Shown: positions 29,263 to 38,176, counted from the first letter of the stretch. The stretch: 64,000 nt of DNA from Agreia sp. VKM Ac-1783 (GCF_900177765.1 NZ_FXWI01000006.1:62001-126000); one strand, 5' to 3'. Made by a program: numbers and translations. The notes: a model not told the origin generated them from the letters alone.

Positions 29263-29379
29263 GAAGGCACTCCATACGAGATCGGCCAGTTGAGATGGGT
29301 TGCTGATTGGCCTCAATGCTAGCGGGTGGTGGGAACGTCGAGGCGTTCTTGTCATTCAGGGACGACGGCGTCGAAAAGG

Positions 29380-29640
29380 TTGTCGGGGGCTTAATTAACT
29401 GAATTTAACGTTAATGGTCTTAACCGCTGTGGATATGTGGATAACTTCTGTGGATTGCAGTCTTCCGTAGGGAACTACAACGGTGTGACATGTAGAAATC
29501 GTGTGCGGGGTGCATCCACAACTCGACCGCTCGGAGAACGCCATATGAACGAATCCACAGCTCGGGTGGATCGACTCACATGTTTAAGCGTGTTATCCAC
29601 AGCTTCTGCACAACGTGTGGAAACTCTTGTGGGTATGAGC
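29380..29640. other. oriC, chromosomal replication origin
   Basis: The 392-bp gap between dnaN and dnaA holds an AT-rich stretch at 29391-29424 (TTAATTAACTGAATTTAACG and onwards), a likely unwinding element, and a cluster of DnaA boxes. Perfect TTATCCACA-type boxes are at 29436-29444 (reverse) and 29593-29601 (forward). A one-mismatch box lies at 29428-29436 and two-mismatch boxes at 29449-29457, 29512-29520, 29551-29559 and 29616-29624. Position, box cluster and divergence of flanking gene blocks agree on an origin. Confidence 0.93.
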
Positions 29641-29654
29641 TGTCGAGGCCGTGA

Positions 29655-31088
29655 TCACACGTCTTTGTAGCGCTGATTGTGCTTGATGCGATTGCTGATC
29701 TCGGTGACCTGGTTGTAGATCGAGCGCTTCTCGGTCATGAGCTTGCCGATCTTGTTGTTCGCGTACATCACCGTGGTGTGGTCGCGACCGCCAAAGAGTT
29801 GACCGATCTTAGGCAAGGAGAGGCTCGTCATCTCGCGGCACAGATACATGGCGATCTGTCGTGCCGTGGCGATCGCCTGCGACCGAGAGGAGCCGTAGAG
29901 GTCGTCGACAGAGAGTTTGAAGTAGTCGGCCGTGTGATTGATGATGTCGACCGGCGCGATGATGTTGTCTTCGTCGAGAGTGATGAGGTCTTTGAGTACG
30001 GTCTGCACGAGTTGCATGTCGACGGGCGTGCGGTTGAGGCTCGCGAACGCCGTGACTCTGATCAGTGTTCCCTCGAGCTCGCGCACGTTAGACGAGACCT
30101 TGGTGGCCATGTACTCGAGGATGTCGTCGGGAACCCGCAGCTTTTCGCTCTGCGCCTTTTTTCTGAGGATCGCGATGCGCGTCTCGAGGTCAGGCGTCTG
30201 CACGTCGGTGATCAGACCCCACTCGAACCGTGTGCGCATCCGGTCCTCGAAGCCGGTCAGTGCCTTGGGTGGCAGATCCGAGGTGATCACGACCTGCTTG
30301 TTGTGATCGTGCAGGGTGTTGAAGGTGTGGAAGAAGGCTTCCTGCGTCTCTGCCTTGCCCTGAAGAAACTGGATGTCATCGATGAGTAGCAGGTCGATGT
30401 CTCGGTAGCGAGAGTGGAATGCGGCGCCTCTGTTGTTGGCGATCGAGTTGATGAAGTCGTTGGTGAACTCTTCGCTCGACACGTAGCGGACGCGAACTCC
30501 GGGATAGAGGCTCATGGCGTAGTGGCCGATGGCGTGCAGAAGGTGGGTCTTGCCCAGACCGGAATCCCCGTAGATGAAGAGTGGGTTGTACGCCTTGGCC
30601 GGAGCCTCTGCCACAGCGACCGCAGCTGCGTGTGCGAAACGGTTTGATCCACCGATGACGAAGTTGTCGAAACTGTACTTCGGGTTGAGACGAGTGTCGT
30701 TGTTGCGCGGAGGGCCGACGGTCTCCTGAGCCGGGGTGGGTGCGGTCTGTACGGCCGGCGTCTCGATGTAGACCGGTTCGGATGCGTCGGCCTGGCCGGC
30801 CATTTCGCTTCCGCTGATCTCCGGGTTGACCACCACGGAGAAATTCGTGACGGCGAGGCCAGAGTCGAGCTGGCCGATCGCGGCGAGCAGCGACGGCCGG
30901 ACCCGCAGTTCGAGCATGTCCCGGGTGAAGTCGTTCGGTACCTCGAGGTAGAACGAACCGGCCATGATGCCCTTCGGTACTACCAGCCCCAGGAAACCTC
31001 GCAACTGCGGTGTGATTCGTTCATCACGGGACAGTGTCTGAAGGACGGAGCGCCATTGGCCCTCCGTCGAGGCGTCATCCTCCGCCAT
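29655..31088 (-). CDS. dnaA: DnaA, chromosomal replication initiator
   Basis: A 477-residue AAA+ protein that binds the boxes in the adjacent oriC and opens it. It has an N-terminal helicase-interaction domain, a short variable linker (VQTAPTPAQETVGPP), the AAA+ core with Walker A YGDSGLGKTH and Walker B LLLIDDIQFL, and the C-terminal DNA-binding helix-turn-helix with the signature GGRDHTTVMYA. The ATG at 31088 is preferred since GGGAG lies 6 bases upstream; an in-frame ATG 18 bases earlier has none. DnaA-box-like sequences upstream (31128-31136, one mismatch; 31273-31281, perfect) suggest autoregulation. Confidence 0.98.
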   Translation of the reverse strand: MAEDDASTEGQWRSVLQTLSRDERITPQLRGFLGLVVPKGIMAGSFYLEVPNDFTRDMLELRVRPSLLAAIGQLDSGLAVTNFSVVVNPEISGSEMAGQADASEPVYIETPAVQTAPTPAQETVGPPRNNDTRLNPKYSFDNFVIGGSNRFAHAAAVAVAEAPAKAYNPLFIYGDSGLGKTHLLHAIGHYAMSLYPGVRVRYVSSEEFTNDFINSIANNRGAAFHSRYRDIDLLLIDDIQFLQGKAETQEAFFHTFNTLHDHNKQVVITSDLPPKALTGFEDRMRTRFEWGLITDVQTPDLETRIAILRKKAQSEKLRVPDDILEYMATKVSSNVRELEGTLIRVTAFASLNRTPVDMQLVQTVLKDLITLDEDNIIAPVDIINHTADYFKLSVDDLYGSSRSQAIATARQIAMYLCREMTSLSLPKIGQLFGGRDHTTVMYANNKIGKLMTEKRSIYNQVTEISNRIKHNQRYKDV

Positions 31089-31427
31089 GGAACTCCCGTC
31101 GAACATATGAAAAAAATCGATTCTGCCTGTGGAAAACTTGGCGAATCGAGCCGATGTGTAGAGCGAGCCCGAGCGTCAGCGAACTGGATAACTAAGCTAG
31201 TTGCTGGCATGCAGCGGGGCAAGCTCACTGTATTGACTCTACGCGTGTCATGCACAGGCAGTTTCCACAGTCTGTGGATAATACCTGTCTCTCTGCCCGT
31301 GAGGTTTGACCATTGGCATTCGAGGTCGTAGGTTTAATCAGTTGACTTGTGGCCAATCGGCCCGCACTTACTTTCCCGGTTCCCTGTCGTGCACTCGCGA
31401 TGAGGTCCGGGCCACGGAGAACACACC
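31089..31427. promoter_or_regulatory. dnaA-rpmH divergent promoter region with DnaA boxes
   Basis: This 339-bp gap has no gene and must carry promoters for dnaA (leftward) and rpmH (rightward). It includes a perfect DnaA box at 31273-31281 (TGTGGATAA), a one-mismatch box at 31128-31136 (TGTGGAAAA) and GTTTCCACA at 31261-31269. GGAG at about 31416 serves rpmH. Confidence 0.65.
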
Positions 31428-31565
31428 ATGAGCAAGAGAACTTTCCAGCCGAACAACCGCCGCCGCGCCAAGGTGCACGGCTTCCGTCTGCGCATGCGCA
31501 CCCGCGCCGGCCGCGCCATCCTCGGCGCACGTCGTCGCAAGGGTCGCACCGAGCTCTCCGCGTAG
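31428..31565 (+). CDS. rpmH: Ribosomal protein bL34
   Basis: A 45-residue, strongly basic protein of the large ribosomal subunit, starting [19 protein letters not shown] and ending in the usual GRTELSA. The length is normal for bL34. The ATG at 31428 has CGGAG about 8 bases upstream. It is the first gene right of dnaA and heads the rpmH-rnpA-yidD-yidC-jag-rsmG series, the order found across bacteria; the gap to rnpA is only 19 bases. Confidence 0.98.
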   Translation: MSKRTFQPNNRRRAKVHGFRLRMRTRAGRAILGARRRKGRTELSA

Positions 31566-31584
31566 CAGCCGAGCTCGTTTCGCT

Positions 31585-31938
31585 GTGTTGGCTCACGCCA
31601 ACCGGATCACGACCGCCGATGATTATCGGGGCGTGGTCCGGAGGGGAACACGTTTCGTGTCCCCGAACGCCGTGACGTACCTCCGCACGCCCAAAAACGA
31701 GCCCAGCGCACCTGCCGAACCCCGATTCGGATTCATCGTCGCCAAGTCCGTCGGCGTCGCAGTGGTCAGAAATCGCGTTCGTCGGCGACTCAAAGCGGCG
31801 AGCTACACGATGCTCGATCGTGTGAAGCCGGGAACCGATGTGGTTGTACGAGCTCTACCGGGAGCAGCATCTCAGCCTTACGGCGTACTCTGCGAAGAGC
31901 TAGCCGCATCGCTCCGGAAGGGATCCGCATTCGTATGA
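31585..31938 (+). CDS. rnpA: Ribonuclease P protein component
   Basis: A 117-residue basic protein that binds the RNase P RNA and helps cleave 5' leaders from tRNA precursors. The signature is FGFIVAKSVGVAVVRNRVRR followed by RLK (about 47-70), with N-terminal NRITTADDYRGVVRRG. A GTG (31585) followed by TTG gives two close starts; I use the first. Its stop overlaps the yidD start (ATGACG at 31935), so the two are coupled. Confidence 0.96.
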   Translation: MLAHANRITTADDYRGVVRRGTRFVSPNAVTYLRTPKNEPSAPAEPRFGFIVAKSVGVAVVRNRVRRRLKAASYTMLDRVKPGTDVVVRALPGAASQPYGVLCEELAASLRKGSAFV

Positions 31939-32276
31939 CGACGGTTCCTGTTTCCTCCGTTTCCTGGAAATACGCTTTGATCAGCGTTTTCCTTATTCCT
32001 CGCAACGTCGCGGTGGTTCTGCTCCGCGCCTACCGCGCTGTCATTTCTCCCCTCTACGGCGACGTATGTCGGTACTACCCGTCGTGTTCGTCGTACACCC
32101 TCCAGGCAATCCAGCATCGTGGGCTGTCTGTGGGAGTCGGCTTAGGCATCCTGCGCATTGCGCGCTGTCACCCCTGGGCTGCCGGCGGTGTCGACGATGT
32201 GAAGCCGGCCAAAAACCCCCGATACGCGCTGACGCCGTTCGGATTCGTTGTTCCACGTAGCCACGGAAAGGGCTAG
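31935..32276 (+). CDS. yidD: YidD, membrane protein insertion efficiency factor
   Basis: A 113-residue protein of the YidD (DUF37) family with an N-terminal amphipathic helix (about 18-38) and the conserved YPSCSSYTLQAI and GILRIARCHPWAAGG, giving the family's three conserved cysteines. It assists membrane insertion with YidC, encoded 5 bases after its stop. The ATG overlaps the rnpA TGA. The tail PRSHGKG is variable in the family. Confidence 0.95.
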   Translation: MTTVPVSSVSWKYALISVFLIPRNVAVVLLRAYRAVISPLYGDVCRYYPSCSSYTLQAIQHRGLSVGVGLGILRIARCHPWAAGGVDDVKPAKNPRYALTPFGFVVPRSHGKG

Positions 32277-32281
32277 ACGCT

Positions 32282-33241
32282 TTGGATCTCCTCGGCACCA
32301 TACTTTGGCCGATCAAATGGGTCGTCGAACTCATTCTGGTCGCATTCCACTACGTCTGGACGTGGGTTGGACTCAATCCAGACGACGGCCTGACGTGGGT
32401 GCTCTCGATCGTCGGACTCGTTCTGGTGATCCGTGCGGCCCTCATTCCGATCTTCGTCAAGCAGATCAAGAGCCAGCGCAAGATGCTCGAGGTCGCGCCA
32501 CAACTCAAGAAGATCCAAGACAAGTACAAGGGCAAGAAAGATCAGTTCTCCCGTGAGGCGATGTCTCGCGAGACGATGGAGCTGTACAAGCGCACGGGGA
32601 CGAACCCTCTGAGTTCGTGCCTGCCTCTGCTGTTGCAGATGCCTATCTTCTTCTCGCTGTTCTCCGTTCTCAACGACGCGCAGCACGAGAAAGCCGGCGG
32701 CGGTGTCGGTCTGCTCAACGAGGCGTTGGCCAAGTCGTTCGGTGAGTCCGATCTGTTCGGCGCTCCCCTGAAAGCGACCCTCGCCAACAACGAGGGCAGC
32801 GTGCTCGTCATCGTCTTCGCTGTCACGATGATCGCCCTGATGACGGCATCGCAGTTCATCACCCAGCTGCAGATCATGTCGAAGAACCAGTCGCCCGAAG
32901 CCAAGAACAGCCCGATGTTCAAGCAGCAGCGCATCCTCCTCTACATCCTTCCGGTTGTCTTCATCTTCTCTGGTGTGGCGTTCCCGCTCGGCGTGATGTT
33001 CTACTGGCTGACCTCCAACTTCTGGACGATGGGACAGCAGTTCCTCGTCATTCGCAATATGCCCACACCGGGCAGCGAGGCGGCCGCAGCGCGCGAAGCC
33101 CGACTCGCCAAGCGCGGAAAACTGGTCATCAAGGACGGTCCTCTCAGCGACGAGACAGTCGTAGATGAAGCACCGAAGACGACGCAGCGGCAGCAGCCCG
33201 TCGGCAAGAACCGAGCCAAGAAGCAGGGTGGATCCAAGTGA
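32282..33241 (+). CDS. yidC: YidC membrane protein insertase
   Basis: A 319-residue Gram-positive-type insertase without the large periplasmic domain of proteobacterial YidC. It starts DLLGTILWPIKWVVELILV, has five membrane spans and the typical cytosolic hairpin rich in Lys/Gln (IKSQRKMLEVAPQLKKIQDK), the NPLSSCLPLLLQMPIFFSLF segment and a basic tail. The hydrophilic-groove Arg (about residue 63) is present in VIRAALIPIFVKQ. TTG is the start, with GGAAAGGG 13-20 bases upstream. Its stop overlaps the GTG of the jag gene by 4 bases. Confidence 0.96.
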   Translation: MDLLGTILWPIKWVVELILVAFHYVWTWVGLNPDDGLTWVLSIVGLVLVIRAALIPIFVKQIKSQRKMLEVAPQLKKIQDKYKGKKDQFSREAMSRETMELYKRTGTNPLSSCLPLLLQMPIFFSLFSVLNDAQHEKAGGGVGLLNEALAKSFGESDLFGAPLKATLANNEGSVLVIVFAVTMIALMTASQFITQLQIMSKNQSPEAKNSPMFKQQRILLYILPVVFIFSGVAFPLGVMFYWLTSNFWTMGQQFLVIRNMPTPGSEAAAAREARLAKRGKLVIKDGPLSDETVVDEAPKTTQRQQPVGKNRAKKQGGSK

Positions 33242-33807
33242 GTGACGTGACAACCGAGACCGTATCGACAGACGAGACCGGCGAGGTCGTCGTTGTCGAT
33301 GAAGGCGCCGTGGGCACCGATGTGCCTGAGTCGAATGAATCCACCCCGGAAGCCAACCTCGACGATGAGGGTGACATCGCCGCTGACTACATCGAGGAGC
33401 TCCTCGACATCTGCGATCTCGATGGCGACATCGACATCGATACCCGTGGTGGCCGCGCATACATCTCGGTCAACGCGTCCGGCGACAGCAACATCCGTGT
33501 TCTCTCGAAGCCCGACACCGTGAACGCCTTGCAGGAGCTCACGCGTCTGGCCGTTCAAACGAAGACGGGCGCCTTCAGCCGCTTGATTCTCGATGTGGGC
33601 GGCAGTCGCGAGGCCCGTCAGGCCGAGCTCGGCCGACTCGTCGATGCTGCGGTTGTGCGTCTCGACGCCGGTGAAGAGTCTGCTGCTCTGCCTGCCATGT
33701 CGTCGTACGAGCGCAAACTGGTTCACGACATCGTCGCGGAGCGTGGGTTGGTGTCAGCCTCCGAGGGTGATGGCCGCGATCGCCACACCGTCATCAGCCG
33801 CGGCTGA
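33238..33807 (+). CDS. jag: Jag/KhpB-like R3H-domain RNA-binding protein
   Basis: A 189-residue cytosolic protein with a long acidic N terminus (about 1-50, rich in Asp, Glu, Thr and Val), a KH-like domain (about 50-120, starting AADYIEELLDICDLDGDIDI) and an R3H domain at the C terminus (YERKLVHDIVAERGLVSASE followed by G-x-G-R-x-R-H-T-V). Such proteins bind RNA and have been linked to cell-wall elongation in Gram-positives. Its GTG overlaps the yidC stop, a conserved arrangement. Confidence 0.93.
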   Translation: MSDVTTETVSTDETGEVVVVDEGAVGTDVPESNESTPEANLDDEGDIAADYIEELLDICDLDGDIDIDTRGGRAYISVNASGDSNIRVLSKPDTVNALQELTRLAVQTKTGAFSRLILDVGGSREARQAELGRLVDAAVVRLDAGEESAALPAMSSYERKLVHDIVAERGLVSASEGDGRDRHTVISRG

Positions 33808-33839
33808 TCGACCACTCCCCCGCGTACACGGGCGTCGTG

Positions 33840-34475
33840 ATGAGCATTCCTGAGAACACCGAAGCCGAGCCACGAGTTGCTGCCGATCTTTTCGGCGACC
33901 GCATCGAGCTTGCGCGAGAATTCACCAACGCGCTGGCGACCCATGGCGAGGAGTACGGACTCATAGGTCCGTTGGAACTCCCCCGCCTGTGGACTCGGCA
34001 CGTTCTGAACTGCGCCCTCGTGGCTCCTTTGCTTCGGCCGGGAACCGTGGGAGATATCGGTAGCGGTGCGGGACTTCCGGGCCTCGTTCTGGCGATCGCT
34101 CGGCCCGATGTTCACTTCACTCTCATCGAGCCGATGGAACGTCGCGTCAAGTGGCTGAACGATCAGGTTGCCTCTCTCAAGCTCGGCAACGTCACCGTTC
34201 TGCGCGACCGCGCCGAAGACGTGCGACTGCCCGAGGGCTTCGATCAGCTCACTGCGCGTGCAGTGAGTGCGTTCTCCAAGCTCATCCCGATGTGCGCTCC
34301 CCTGGTCGTTCCCGGTGGGGAGTTCATCTTGATGAAGGGCATCAACGCAGCGAAAGAGATCGACGCTGCAGAGAAGCAGATTCGACGGTTCAAGCTTCGT
34401 GATGTCCGCGTCATCGAACTCGGCGAGGGAGTTCTGCCTGAAACGACGCGCGTGATCAGGGCCATCGTTTCGTAG
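33840..34475 (+). CDS. rsmG: RsmG, 16S rRNA m7G527 methyltransferase
   Basis: A 211-residue SAM-dependent methyltransferase that modifies G527 (E. coli numbering) in the 16S rRNA decoding region. Motifs are RLWTRHVLNC, the SAM-binding DIGSGAGLPGLVLAIARP and LIEPMERRVKWLN, and the ARAVSAFSKL block. A GTG three bases upstream at 33837 is also possible; neither has a clear ribosome binding site. Loss of RsmG gives low-level streptomycin resistance in other bacteria. A parS site follows 10 bases past the stop. Confidence 0.95.
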   Translation: MSIPENTEAEPRVAADLFGDRIELAREFTNALATHGEEYGLIGPLELPRLWTRHVLNCALVAPLLRPGTVGDIGSGAGLPGLVLAIARPDVHFTLIEPMERRVKWLNDQVASLKLGNVTVLRDRAEDVRLPEGFDQLTARAVSAFSKLIPMCAPLVVPGGEFILMKGINAAKEIDAAEKQIRRFKLRDVRVIELGEGVLPETTRVIRAIVS

Positions 34476-34485
34476 CTTGTAACGG

Positions 34486-34501
34486 TGTTTCACGTGAAAC
34501 A
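34486..34501. other. parS site 1
   Basis: A perfect 16-bp palindrome TGTTTCACGTGAAACA, the bacterial consensus for ParB binding, right after rsmG. ParB spreads from such sites and loads SMC. Confidence 0.95.
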
Positions 34502-35159
34502 TTCGAGTTGCGTCACGACTGTCGCTGGCGGCTGCCAATCGCTGCTGTGTCGACACCGCCCAGCGCTTGGCTCGGAACACCGGAGCGGGAGCCGCCGGGC
34601 CTTCTCATACGCAGCCCGCGGAGCTTGTTGGCAGGGGGCTGATGGTCCGTCGTCGCTCCCCCAATGGTTGCGTTCATCGAACTACGCGGGGAACGAATCG
34701 CCGTCGCGCGCGTTGCGTGGCCGGGTTGGACGCACGCTGCAACTGCAGTCTGGAAGGGCGTGCATACGGGCGATACCGCTTCCAGCTCTCGTCCGGTGGA
34801 GGGATTCACGGGTGTCGGACGTCATCGTCCGTGCGTCGGCCGCGCGAACCAGCTATTGGCGTCGTGGGGTTGATCACTCTGTGATTCCTTTACGTTTGGT
34901 CGACCGCGTCTACCTCGAGTCAGGTGCGAGTTCCCTTCGGCGGCCCACTGAAGGGGCGAGCTTGTTCACATGAAGCTGGTCTTGTGGGGCTGTCGTCAAA
35001 GTCAGATGTGACCACGAATACCGATCGACGATGGCAGTCTCTGTTAGTGCGTTGTCTTGCGGCTGGCAGGCGAACGAGGCCGACTCGGGGGTTCGACCAG
35101 GTCTCCCCCCGTTCTTTACACGTGCACCACTCGCACCACGCAGGGCGCTGCGAAGGCAT

Positions 35160-35400
35160 GGATGCGCCCGCTCACGCACACCACGCACACCACGCACGCA
35201 GGTCGGCGCAAGCACACCACGCACGCACGCCACTCGCGCACACCGGGCGCACGTGCGCCGCGCGCACGCACGCACGCACGCGGGGCACGCTCGCACGCGG
35301 GGGCACGGGTGCCGGGCACGGGCGCCGAGCACGGCACGTACGTAGCCGGGCCACGCACGCACACGTACCGCGCACATACACGCATGCATGCACGCATGGC
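35160..35400. repeat. Low-complexity alternating purine-pyrimidine (CA/CG)-rich tract
   Basis: About 240 bp dominated by CAC, CGCA and GCAC words, including GCGCGCACGCACGCACGCAC at about 35261-35280 and an ATACACGCATGCATGCACGC stretch near 35380. Alternating purine-pyrimidine DNA of this kind tends to adopt Z-form. No fixed repeat unit or spacer pattern is seen. All reading frames give His/Ala/Arg/Thr-rich peptides that are unlikely to be real. Confidence 0.85.
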
Positions 35401-35773
35401 ACATTGAGATTCTTACGCGGAGACTCCCCAGCGAAGACTCTTATGCGGAGAGAACAACGTGATCCGACCGTGCGCCGATAGTGACGGCTTCGATCTGATT
35501 GAAGGTTGGCGAGTGGGCAACGAGTGCCCAGTACAGGCCGTTCTTGCGACCCCGACCCCACGGTGGGTGGTGTCCTCAAGAAGCAGAAGCTGCGATGAAA
35601 GCGGAGGCCACGTCGAGATCGTTCTTGGTGCAAGGGGCGCAGCGTCGGTGCCTACGGCGTGCTGATTCCGCGGTAATTGGGCAGGCGGCGCGTCAGTTCC
35701 TGTGTCTCGAATTTGGGTGCGCCTGGATGAGAGATGTCAGATGTGGGAAGGCCCGATCGAGGGACGGGGCTCC

Positions 35774-35809
35774 CGGATGACCAAGCGGATGACCAAGCGG
35801 ATGACCAAG
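35774..35809. repeat. Three perfect 12-bp tandem repeats
   Basis: The unit CGGATGACCAAG occurs three times head to tail (35774, 35786, 35798), followed by CCGG. It lies in the gene-poor region. The origin is probably slippage; no function is inferred. Confidence 0.85.
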
Positions 35810-36903
35810 CCGGTGGCTGGGACCTGCGTGAGAGTCCCAGGCGGCGCGGGCGCAGGGCGAGAGCGTGCAGCTACGCGGAGGTGGCGAGGTCGGGACTCGG
35901 TGGAAGCGGGCTGATCGAGCCAGTCAGGAGCGTGCAGGAGAGAGTGTCGTGGGAAAGGCGGTCGTCGCGGAGTGTGCGGGAAAGAGAGTCGTCGAAGAGA
36001 TTCTGGACTACAGGAGATGCCGACTATGACAGATTCTCGCAAAGACAAGGCTCGATGCTGGAGGCAAGATGGCGGCGCAGAGGCAGTGAAATGGTTCGTG
36101 AGGGGAGCAGCACTTGTGGTGGATTTGCTGGGTCTCCTCGGGTTCACATTGCCGTGTCTCGATTGGTCGACGCCGATGGTGACTGAATCCGCGGGCTGTG
36201 CTTGGCTCCGGTTCGGGTAGGGACTCGGGATTCGGGATTGTGCGGGGGATGGTGGAGGGTGTCATCGGTGTTGTGCGAGTGTCGTCTGCGAGCTGGCGCG
36301 GTCGACTCGAGGAGAAGTCATCAGGGCGGCGCGGCGCGGGTCCGAAGCGCAGAGGGCGGACGGTGCCGACGTGCCGACGGTGGCTGCTGAGTTGGGAAAG
36401 GCCAGAGTTGGGTTGCCTTCCAGTTCTCAACGCGGATGTACGGGGCCCGCTGGCCGCCGTACTTTGTGGGATTCACGTCAGACGGGAGGCATCGGGCGGG
36501 CGAATCGTCAGGCTGTTGGTTGCGGGCGACGTGAACAAAGAATCGGCTCCTCCAGGCAGGAGCCTGGTCCTCCCCCATGACTTTCAGTGTGATTGCCCCG
36601 CCCGCCCGCCGCCCGCCCGCTCGGTCTGCTGCCGCGCTAGGTCTACGGTCAAGTCCGTTTCAGCAGCCATCGACATGTGGGCGCCGCGAGGAAGAGGCGG
36701 GCGGTCGACCGTCATAATGAGCAGGATTCGTCGAGTGTTGATCCTCGTCCCGACTGCGAAGGCCGAGCTCATTGAAACACAGACAGGTGTGCGGAGAATC
36801 GAGGGCTCTCTCGAACGGCTCCGCGACGAAGGTCGCGTCAAGGAGTCGCGTTCACGCGTGGACCACCTGACGTCAGACACGGGACTCGGTTGCTGGTCCA
36901 CGA

Positions 36904-36919
36904 TGTTTCACGTGAAACA
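36904..36919. other. parS site 2
   Basis: A perfect 16-bp TGTTTCACGTGAAACA, about 330 bp upstream of parA. Confidence 0.95.
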
Positions 36920-36993
36920 TGTGGAGACAGTGGCGAAGGTGCTCCTGAAGAACCATGCCATTCGGCTTACCGCAGTTGATACTAGACAGTCAA

Positions 36994-37087
36994 GAGCGAA
37001 CTCAAACTTTTCGTTCGCTCAAACGGATCCTAAGCGATTTTCGACGATCGCAGATCGGGCGAAAATCGGCCCAAAATCGACCGATTT
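36994..37087. promoter_or_regulatory. Inverted-repeat cluster upstream of parA
   Basis: A perfect 8-bp inverted repeat GAGCGAAC/GTTCGCTC (36994-37001 and 37013-37020) is followed by CGATTTTCG (37035-37043) and its inverted copy CGAAAATCG (37060-37068), then AAATCG/CGATTT (37074-37079 and 37082-37087). The stretch is AT-richer than its surroundings. By place it may be an operator for parAB autoregulation by ParA or another factor; this is inference. Confidence 0.5.
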
Positions 37088-37249
37088 CTGTCTCAACTTA
37101 GAGTTTCCAGCGACGGCGGGTACTTTGGTCTAGGGACGATTTCGTTTCGACAGACGGTCGCTTGATTGACGACCGGTGTCTTCCATCCTCTCCCCCGGCC
37201 TCGGGTTTCTTCGGGTCGCCAACGGAACTCAGCAAGTCAGGATTTGTGG

Positions 37250-38176
37250 ATGTCAACGGAACCAATTGGCGGAGGCGCATCGTTCGATGCTTCGACGCCC
37301 CTGGCTCGTGAGCTGGCCGACCTCTCGAATCGGCGGCGCAACTTCGCAAAGCGTGTAGTTCCGCTCCCGGAGACGACGCGGGTATTCACGGTCGCCAATC
37401 AGAAGGGAGGGGTGGGCAAGACCACGACGACGGTCAACCTCGCCGCGGCCCTCGCTCGCAGCGGTGCTCGCGTTCTCGTGATCGATCTCGACCCGCAGGG
37501 CAACGCGTCGACTGCTCTGGGCGTCGAACATCGCGCCGACACTCCGAGCGTGTACGACGCCCTCGTTCGCGACGAGCCCATGGCCGACCTCGTACAGAAG
37601 AGCCCGGAGTTCGACACACTCTTCTGTGTGCCGGCGACGATCGATCTCGCCGGTGCCGAAATCGAACTCGTACCCATGGTCGCCCGCGAGCAGCGCTTGC
37701 GGACAAGCGTTGACACGTATCTGCAGGAGTCATTCGACGCGGGGCTCGCGTACCACTACGTGTTCATCGACTGCCCGCCCTCACTCGGACTCCTCACCAT
37801 CAACGCGTTCGTCGCCGCGCATGAGGTTCTCATTCCGATCCAGTGCGAGTACTACGCGCTCGAGGGTCTGAGTCAACTGCTGAAGAACATCCAGCTCATC
37901 GAACGTCACCTGAACCCCACGCTCGCGGTCTCGACGATTCTGCTCACGATGTACGACGGCCGCACCCGCCTCGCCTTTCAGGTCGCCGAGGATGTCCGCA
38001 GTCACTTCCCGGACCAGACCCTTGCGGCGGTCATCCCCCGCTCGGTGCGAGTGTCGGAGGCCCCCAGCTATGGTCAGACCGTGATCAGCTTCGACCCCAA
38101 TTCACCCGGCGCACTCTCGTATTTCGAGGCCGCAGCCGAGATCGCAGACAGAGGAGCGCCCACCGATGGCAACTAA
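37250..38176 (+). CDS. parA: ParA/Soj chromosome-partitioning ATPase
   Basis: A 308-residue deviant Walker ATPase that, with ParB, moves the replicated origins apart. The core starts at VFTVANQKGGVGKTTTTVNL with both lysines of the deviant Walker A (about Lys52 and Lys57), then VIDLDPQGNAS and FIDCPPSLGLLT. A 40-residue N-terminal extension precedes it, common in Actinobacteria. I chose the ATG at 37250 (MSTEPIGGG); the reading frame stays open a further 28 codons upstream, so the start is not certain. It overlaps parB by 11 bases. Confidence 0.96.
   Translation: MSTEPIGGGASFDASTPLARELADLSNRRRNFAKRVVPLPETTRVFTVANQKGGVGKTTTTVNLAAALARSGARVLVIDLDPQGNASTALGVEHRADTPSVYDALVRDEPMADLVQKSPEFDTLFCVPATIDLAGAEIELVPMVAREQRLRTSVDTYLQESFDAGLAYHYVFIDCPPSLGLLTINAFVAAHEVLIPIQCEYYALEGLSQLLKNIQLIERHLNPTLAVSTILLTMYDGRTRLAFQVAEDVRSHFPDQTLAAVIPRSVRVSEAPSYGQTVISFDPNSPGALSYFEAAAEIADRGAPTDGN

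Larger units (their letters stand above)
34502..36903. other. Gene-poor region between two parS sites (2.4 kb)
   Basis: Between parS sites 1 and 2 I find no reading frame with a recognisable domain, a ribosome binding site or the codon pattern of the surrounding genes. Open frames exist on both strands, but they run through low-complexity sequence and overlap one another, and some include the parS palindrome itself. The region holds an alternating CA/CG tract (35160-35400), three 12-bp repeats (35774-35809) and C-rich tracts around 36597-36630. Most genomes have a short gap at this place. It may be an expanded non-coding centromere-like segment or a heavily decayed insertion. Confidence 0.6.

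Noticed and set aside
32273-33460. 395-codon open frame opposite yidC and jag
   Set aside because: Shadow of certain genes on the other strand; Arg/His/Asp-rich without domains.
34485-34973. 162-codon open frame that begins inside parS 1
   Set aside because: Its start is the parS palindrome itself and other frames are equally open; Cys/Arg/Ser-rich product without homology.
35160-35400. Possible CRISPR-like or protein-coding repeat
   Set aside because: There is no constant repeat plus variable spacers, and each frame gives a biased His/Arg/Ala peptide.
36198-37133. 311-codon open frame before parA
   Set aside because: It reads through parS 2 (as MFHVKH) and low-complexity sequence, and shows no domain or ribosome binding site.
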